In this document: piece after piece, positions 59,009 to 64,000 of the stretch
How the letters are laid out: every line of letters starts with the position of its first letter
Position numbering within the stretch: position 1 is the stretch's first letter
Assembly: GCF_030719215.1 (NCBI RefSeq)
Contig: NZ_CP120983.1
Coordinates: forward strand, 1-64,000
Length of the DNA: 64,000 nucleotides
From: Streptomyces sp. Alt3
GTDB taxonomy: Bacteria; Actinomycetota; Actinomycetes; Streptomycetales; Streptomycetaceae
Direction of reading: 5' to 3'
Notes under the pieces: model-generated
Told to the model about the DNA's origin: nothing
Database searches by the model: none
The model's input: only the letters and a program-made list of their open reading frames with translations
Position numbers and translations under genes: made by a program

Positions 59009-60726
59009 GGCTTCCTCTGTGGTGGCGGGGCGGGGCGGGCGGGCACGGGGATGACGCGATGGGTCGGTGGGGGTGCGGTGAGATCGAGGGACGCGGTGAA
59101 GGGTCTGTTGTCGTCGCGGCAGACGAACTGCATGACGTGGCGGCCGGCGGCCGCGGCCCGGATGAGGCCGCCGGTGGTGGCCCAGACCCCGGACTGGTAG
59201 AAGTTGCGCAGTCCGGGGAGTCCCGGGCCGTGCTTCTTGATCAGTTCCTCGAGGGTCTCGCCGCTCTCGACGAAGGGCTGCCAGCCCAGGACGGTGCCGT
59301 CGTGGTTGCCGGTGTAGCGGACCTGGGTGAGGGGGCTGGAGACGTCACGGACGACGACGGCGTCCCGCAGGCCGGGGTGGCGCTGGTCCAGGAAGTCGAC
59401 GAGTGCCTCGCGGGCGCGGCGTTTCGCCGCGTAGTAGCCGCGCCCGTGCCGTACGGGCAGGGTGTGCAGTTCCTGGCCGCCGCGGGTACGGGTGACCTGT
59501 TCGGGTCCCTGGTCCAGGGCCCGCCAGGGGGCGATGTCGCAGAAGTAGGTGGCGTAGACGACGGTGGTGCCCTGCGGGGACAGCTCGGGGTAGTGGCGGC
59601 TGCGGAACTGGACGTTGATGCTCGGGTGGCGGATGCCGGTCAGTTCGCCCGCCGTGGCCGGGTCGAGGAGGTACGTCGTGCAGGGGTCACCTTCGGGGAA
59701 AGGGCGGGAGAGGCCGAGGAAGAGGGTGAAGTAGCCGGGGAAGACCATGCCGGGTTCGTGGATGGTCTCGGTGTAGAGCTTGCGGTAGCCCCCGCCGAGG
59801 TACTCGCCCTTCAAGAACTTCATGACCGTGGTGTAGCCGTCACAGGCCGACACGACGATGTCGGCACGCAGTTCCTCGCCGTCGCTGAGCCGGACGCCGA
59901 CCGCCCGGTCGTCCTGGACGATCACCGACTCGACCTTCGTGTTGTAGGAGACTTCGCCGCCGAGCCGCCGGTAGCGGGCCTCGATCGACTCGGCGAGGCC
60001 GAGGGAGCCGCCTTCGGGGACGCCTGCGGAGAGGTTGGCGTGCGAGGCGAGCTGGAAGTGGAAGGGCAGGACGGGGAAGGCCGGGTGCTTCTCGTACAGG
60101 ATGAAGTTGAACGCCTCCCGTAGCAGCGGGTCCTTGAACCGTGCCGAGAAGTCGCTCATCAGGACGCTGATGGTGGTGCGCACGGAGTTGAAGTAGGGCA
60201 GGAACGAGGCGAGCATCCGCCAGCGTTCCCTGCGTCCCATCAGCCCGACAGGCTTGAGGAACGGGTAGACCGCCAGTGCCTTGCGGAAGCTGCGCAGCTG
60301 CCCGCAGAACGTGCGTACCAGCCGGGCGTCGTCGGGTGAGAGGGCGATGAGGTGGGCTTCGAGCCGGTCGGGGTCGGAGTAGAAGTGGACGCTTCGCCCG
60401 TCGGTGCCGCGCACGATGTTGAAGACGTCGAAGTGGCGGATCTCCTTGCCCTGGAGGGCTCCGAGCTCCAGCCAGATCTGGTGCATCTCGTTACCGGGGC
60501 CGCTGCCGAGGAGCCAGCTGACGCACGGGTCCAGGGTGAAACCGCCGCGCTCCCAGGCGGTGCAGCAGCCGCCGGGCATCTCGTGCATCTCCAGGATGCG
60601 GGTGCGGTAGCCGTTCATCTGGGCGTAGCAGCCGGTGGAGAGGCCACCGAGGCCGGCCCCGATGATGATCATCGTCTCGCGGGGCCGGGCGTCTTCGGGC
60701 CGGGACCGCCTGGTGTCACGGCTCAT
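59005..60726 (-). CDS. Phytoene-desaturase-like FAD oxidoreductase 2 (FtdD-like)
   Basis: From the ATG at 60724-60726 the protein has 573 residues. It has the FAD dinucleotide motif MIIIGAGLGGLSTGCYAQMN near residues 19-38 and EMHEMPGGCCTAWERGGFTL of the CrtI/RetSat class. The middle is VPEGGSLGLAESIEARYRRL, the C-terminal FAD loop ATTGGLIRAAAAGRHVMQFV. Paired enzymes of this class perform reductive ring closures in polycyclic tetramate macrolactam pathways. It overlaps both neighbours by 4 bp (ATGA). Confidence 0.9.
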   Translation of the reverse strand: MSRDTRRSRPEDARPRETMIIIGAGLGGLSTGCYAQMNGYRTRILEMHEMPGGCCTAWERGGFTLDPCVSWLLGSGPGNEMHQIWLELGALQGKEIRHFDVFNIVRGTDGRSVHFYSDPDRLEAHLIALSPDDARLVRTFCGQLRSFRKALAVYPFLKPVGLMGRRERWRMLASFLPYFNSVRTTISVLMSDFSARFKDPLLREAFNFILYEKHPAFPVLPFHFQLASHANLSAGVPEGGSLGLAESIEARYRRLGGEVSYNTKVESVIVQDDRAVGVRLSDGEELRADIVVSACDGYTTVMKFLKGEYLGGGYRKLYTETIHEPGMVFPGYFTLFLGLSRPFPEGDPCTTYLLDPATAGELTGIRHPSINVQFRSRHYPELSPQGTTVVYATYFCDIAPWRALDQGPEQVTRTRGGQELHTLPVRHGRGYYAAKRRAREALVDFLDQRHPGLRDAVVVRDVSSPLTQVRYTGNHDGTVLGWQPFVESGETLEELIKKHGPGLPGLRNFYQSGVWATTGGLIRAAAAGRHVMQFVCRDDNRPFTASLDLTAPPPTHRVIPVPARPAPPPQRKP

Positions 60727-62405
60727 GAGTCCTCGCTCCCCCGGGCCGGCCGCCGGTCGAGCTGAGGCAGGTGACCCAGCTTCCCCGGGTGCCACGGCTC
60801 GGCGCCCCTGCTCTCCCACGCCCGGAACTCCAGGCCGAGCTCACGGCACAGGTACTGAACGGCGAAGCGGCCGGTGGAGGCCGCGCGGATCAGACCGCCC
60901 ATGCCGATCCACTGGCCGGCCATGGAGAAACCGGCCAGGCCCGGCAGCCGCATCCGGTCCCTGCCGACGAGCCGCGCCGCGACGTCGTCGGCCTCCGAGA
61001 ACGCCTTCCAGGCCAGGATGGAGCCGCCCAGATTACCGGTGTAGCGGTGAGTCGTGGCGGGCGTGGCGACCTCCATGACGTCGATACGGTCGGCGGTCCC
61101 AGGGGTGCGGCGCTCGAGGAAGTCCCGTACGAAGTCGGCGACCTCGCGTTTACGCCGGCGGTACTCCTTGCGGTCACGGGTACGCAGCTCCTTCCAGTGG
61201 GTGTAGTCACTGAAGTAGGTGCAGTGCAGGACGGAGTGGCCCGGCGGGGCGAACCCGCCGGAGTAGCGGGAACGGGCCTGGACGACGAGGCTGTTCTGAA
61301 GGGCACCGGGCAGGTGGTCCGCGTCGTCGGGGCCCAGGAGATGGGTGGTGCTGTGCGCCTCACCGGGCTCCAGGTCGCCGCGCAGGCCGACGAAGGCGGA
61401 GACCACGGCGGGGAAGAGGGTGCCGGGGCGGTGCAGGAGGTCGGTGTACAGCTTGTCGATGCGGGGGCCGGTGTACCGGCCCCCGAGGAGGCCGTAGACA
61501 GTGGTGTGGCCGTCGCAGGCGGAGACCACGTGCTCGGCGAAGTACCTCTTCCCGTTGCGGAGCTCGACACCGACCGCCCGGTCGTTCTCGACCAGGATCC
61601 GCTCCGTGCGGGCCCGGTAGGTGAGCGTGCCGCCCAGGCCGCGGTAGCGCTCCTCGACCGAGCGGGCGAGGCCGAGCGAACCACCTTGCGGGAAGCCCGC
61701 GTTGTTGTGGTGGGCGGCCGCCATGTTGAAGAGGTAGGGCAGCAGCGGGAAGCCCTCCGGATCCTGGAAGAAGATGTTACGGAACGCCTTGCGCAGCAGC
61801 GGGTCCTCGAACCGGTCGGCGAAGACGTGCATCGGGGTGGCCGCGGTCCGCCACAACAACCGGAAAGCGGGGAGCACCGTGCGCAGGGTCTGGGCCCTCT
61901 CCCGTACGGTCCGCAGAGCGGGCGCGGTCAAAAACGGGTACAGCTCGATCTCGAGGAAGCGCCGCAGGTCCCGGGTGAAGGCCCGGATATGAGGGGCGTC
62001 AGCGGGCGAGAGCTCAAGGAGATGGGCCTCCAAGCGGTCGGGATCGTTGTAGAAGGTCACCGACCGGCCATGTTCGTCCTCGACCTTGTTGAACAGCTCG
62101 AAGTTGGTCACCGACTTACCGTCCAAGGCCCCGAGTTCAGCCCATACCTGGTGGGCGTCGTTACCCGGGGCGGTACCGATGAGCCACTCGATGCAATAGT
62201 CGAAGAGATACCCCTCACGCGACCATGCGGTACAGCAGCCGCCGGGCAGCACGTGCTTCTCGAAGATACGGGTCCTGGCTCCGCTCATCTGGGCGTAACA
62301 GCCGGTCGAGAGGCCGGCCACACCCGCGCCGACGACGATGACGCGGGGCGCGGTGCCCGGGGTGCGTTCCCTCAGGGTCCAGTCACTCGCCTCCTCATCC
62401 GCCAT
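60723..62405 (-). CDS. Phytoene-desaturase-like FAD oxidoreductase 1 (FtdC-like)
   Basis: The 560-residue paralogue of the next gene has VIVVGAGVAGLSTGCYAQMS at residues 22-41, EKHVLPGGCCTAWSREGYLF, FPQGGSLGLARSVEERYRGL and the end loop GMGGLIRAASTGRFAVQYLC. The two FAD enzymes are clearly related but diverged, as expected for enzymes that reduce different positions of one polyene. The ATG lies 11 bp inside the end of the NRPS gene, so it is made from the same transcript. Confidence 0.9.
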   Translation of the reverse strand: MADEEASDWTLRERTPGTAPRVIVVGAGVAGLSTGCYAQMSGARTRIFEKHVLPGGCCTAWSREGYLFDYCIEWLIGTAPGNDAHQVWAELGALDGKSVTNFELFNKVEDEHGRSVTFYNDPDRLEAHLLELSPADAPHIRAFTRDLRRFLEIELYPFLTAPALRTVRERAQTLRTVLPAFRLLWRTAATPMHVFADRFEDPLLRKAFRNIFFQDPEGFPLLPYLFNMAAAHHNNAGFPQGGSLGLARSVEERYRGLGGTLTYRARTERILVENDRAVGVELRNGKRYFAEHVVSACDGHTTVYGLLGGRYTGPRIDKLYTDLLHRPGTLFPAVVSAFVGLRGDLEPGEAHSTTHLLGPDDADHLPGALQNSLVVQARSRYSGGFAPPGHSVLHCTYFSDYTHWKELRTRDRKEYRRRKREVADFVRDFLERRTPGTADRIDVMEVATPATTHRYTGNLGGSILAWKAFSEADDVAARLVGRDRMRLPGLAGFSMAGQWIGMGGLIRAASTGRFAVQYLCRELGLEFRAWESRGAEPWHPGKLGHLPQLDRRPARGSEDS

Positions 62406-64000
62406 GGGCCGTGTCTCCCGTCAGGACAAGACGCACCAGCTCGGCGTTGCGGGGCAGGTGCTTGGTGTCGAGCATGTCCGCGTGGTTGCCCGAGCCGCGG
62501 AGCACGGCGGTGGCGGTGGTGGAGCTGCCGTGCCAGGTGCCCAGCTCCCCGGCGGCGTAGAGGGCGGCCTTGTCCTCGTCGGTGATCACGCTGACCGTAG
62601 CGGTGAGCGTGCCGGTGTTGGGGGTGCGCCCGCAGAAGGCGAGGTACTCGGCGGCGTGTGCGAGTGTCTCCCGGGTGACGGCTTCGGACCCGGTGTGTTT
62701 ACGCACGTGCTCGGCGAGTTCACTCTCGAACACCGCGATACCGGAGGCATCGGGCTGGTAGGCGGTCAGGATACGGCGGGAGTCGATGATGACGACATGC
62801 TCGACGCGGCGGCCCCGCCGCTCCAGCTCCCTGGCCGTCTCGAAGGCCAGATTGCCGCCGAGGGAATATCCCAGAAGCAGGCAGGAGCCTTCCGGCTGGG
62901 CAGCCTCGACCAGATCGGCGTAACGGGACGTCTTGCCGTCACCGGGAAGGTAGTTGAAACCGATGACGGTGTGGTCGGGGAGGTGGGCGGCCAGGCCCCG
63001 GTAGACGAGCCCGTGACCGCCGGCGGGCGGGAAGCAGAACAGGACGGGGTGCTGCCCGGCGTTGAAGGTGAGGAAGGGCAGTTCCTCGACGCTGGTGCCG
63101 TGCAGCACCTCCTCGACGGTCGCGGCCATACCGTGCAGGGTGGTGACCTGGTAGAGCCTGCTGACCGGCACACCCACACCGAACTCGGTACGCAGATGAT
63201 GCAGCAGCTCGACGAGTTTGACGGAGCTCCCGCCGAGCTCGAAGAAGTCGTCTTCCAGACCGACCTGACCACACCCCAGGAGAGACCTCCAGTACCGGGC
63301 CAGACTGGTCTCGTACAGGGTGACCGGTTCCTCGTGGGGCCGTTGACCCGCCTCGGCCCGCGGCTCGGGCAGAGCAGCCGTGTCGACCTTGCCGTTGACC
63401 GTCAACGGCAGGGACGGCAGCTCGACGAAATACGACGGGATCATGTACGAAGGCAACGCGCGGGCCAGATAGCGGCGCACAGCCCGCACGTCCAGGGCCC
63501 CGGCCCCCGACACGGTCACGCAGTAGGCGCAGAGCGCCGCCTCTCCCCCGGTGCCCGGACGCACGGTCACGACGACCCGGGCGAGCGCGGGCCACCGGGC
63601 AAGATGAGCCTCGATCTCACCGATCTCGACGCGGTGACCGCGCAGCTTGACCTGGCCATCGGTCCGGCCCAGCAGATGCACCCGCCCACCAGCGTCCCAA
63701 CGGGCCATGTCACCCGTACGGTACAAACGCTCCGGAACAGCGTCGGCACCACGGCCCAGAACACGGGTCACGAAGCGCTCACCGGTCTGCTCGGGGTCCC
63801 CGGCATAGCCAAGAGCGACACCCCCACCCCCGATCCAGAGCTCACCACGCACACCCGGCGGAACCGGCTCCCCGTGGGAGTCCAGAACATGAAGGGAGCT
63901 GTTGGGCAGAGGCCGACCGACAGGAACCATGGCGCCGGACCCCAGATCATCAACGGGCCCTTCGAAGCAGGCACTGTCGATGGTGGCCTCGGTGAGACCG
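62395..64000 (-). CDS. NRPS terminal module: adenylation (end), carrier, thioesterase (partial gene)
   Basis: The frame is open to the window edge, so the gene starts outside. Read from the edge: A-domain motifs GLTEATIDS (A5), GELWIGGGGVALGYAGDP (A6), YRTGDMARW (A7), GRTDGQVKLRGHRVEIGEIE (A8) and LTVNGKVDTAALP (A10). The carrier site is DDFFELGGSSVKLVELL, and a type I thioesterase follows with GYSLGGNLAFE and late GNHADML. In tetramate macrolactam synthases the A domain loads ornithine and the TE-like domain forms the tetramic acid. The PKS part would lie upstream, outside the window. Confidence 0.92.
   Translation of the reverse strand, partial: GLTEATIDSACFEGPVDDLGSGAMVPVGRPLPNSSLHVLDSHGEPVPPGVRGELWIGGGGVALGYAGDPEQTGERFVTRVLGRGADAVPERLYRTGDMARWDAGGRVHLLGRTDGQVKLRGHRVEIGEIEAHLARWPALARVVVTVRPGTGGEAALCAYCVTVSGAGALDVRAVRRYLARALPSYMIPSYFVELPSLPLTVNGKVDTAALPEPRAEAGQRPHEEPVTLYETSLARYWRSLLGCGQVGLEDDFFELGGSSVKLVELLHHLRTEFGVGVPVSRLYQVTTLHGMAATVEEVLHGTSVEELPFLTFNAGQHPVLFCFPPAGGHGLVYRGLAAHLPDHTVIGFNYLPGDGKTSRYADLVEAAQPEGSCLLLGYSLGGNLAFETARELERRGRRVEHVVIIDSRRILTAYQPDASGIAVFESELAEHVRKHTGSEAVTRETLAHAAEYLAFCGRTPNTGTLTATVSVITDEDKAALYAAGELGTWHGSSTTATAVLRGSGNHADMLDTKHLPRNAELVRLVLTGDTAHGG

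Noticed and set aside
59059..62585. Long plus-strand frames opposite the FAD oxidoreductases
   Set aside because: Mirror frames of two clear paralogous enzymes; no ribosome binding sites or protein-like content.

Overview
The window is high-GC actinomycete DNA, almost certainly Streptomyces. The evidence is the very strong G/C third-position bias, GTG and TTG starts with GGAGG-type ribosome binding sites, rare TTA codons, Streptomyces-type small membrane proteins, and a telomere-maintenance pair (tap/tpg) that is only expected on a linear replicon. The dense load of broken insertion sequences and gene fragments fits a subtelomeric chromosome arm or a large linear plasmid.

Layout. (1) 1-9 kb: debris of a plasmid-like or integrative-element module. 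A helix-turn-helix/coiled-coil gene and a transfer-type coiled-coil gene occur twice (decayed at 145-720, better preserved at 6671-8879), with a regulator/membrane-protein operon (4946-6009), small membrane genes and scraps of IS21-type and other transposases. (2) 9-15.9 kb: a low-GC secreted protein followed by a small partner gene (possible toxin/immunity pair), an intact IS110-family element beside a decayed helicase tail, and a nuclease-like gene cut by an IS3-family element. (3) 16-21 kb: tap and tpg-like genes divergent from a large DEAH helicase with helicase-associated repeats; this is the linear-end maintenance core. (4) 22-34 kb: a small esterase/amidohydrolase/TetR cluster, several pseudogenes, two ISL3-family remnants, plasmid-type small genes, a gene-poor stretch full of palindromes and repeats (31.2-33.0 kb) and a tRNA-Trp. 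(5) 34-41.5 kb: a TetR/NmrA-type reductase pair plus a dead IS630-family transposase, bracketed by inverted ends; a secreted protein divergent from a membrane-anchored XRE regulator; an intact IS5-family element. (6) 41.6-48.2 kb: a tightly overlapping catabolic operon (polysaccharide-deacetylase-family hydrolase, MHS-type transporter, SDR dehydrogenase, and an unusual ketopantoate-reductase/M20-peptidase fusion) preceded by a double-domain Lrp/AsnC regulator. (7) 48.6-55.1 kb: a second copy of the IS3-family element in opposite orientation, then small genes resembling orphan immunity proteins and conserved Streptomyces genes of unknown function. (8) 55.6-64 kb: tandem repeats and then, on the minus strand and running off the end of the window, the distal part of a biosynthetic cluster: terminal NRPS module (A-PCP-TE), two phytoene-desaturase-like FAD oxidoreductases, a zinc-independent MDR reductase and a cytochrome P450.

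The order NRPS, FAD oxidoreductase, FAD oxidoreductase, MDR reductase, P450 is the order I know from polycyclic tetramate macrolactam (frontalamide/ikarugamycin/HSAF-type) clusters. There the NRPS module condenses ornithine and releases the chain as a tetramic acid, the FAD enzymes and MDR reductase close the carbocycles, and the P450 decorates the product. The PKS half should lie just beyond the window.

All family assignments were made by reading protein sequence, without database searches.
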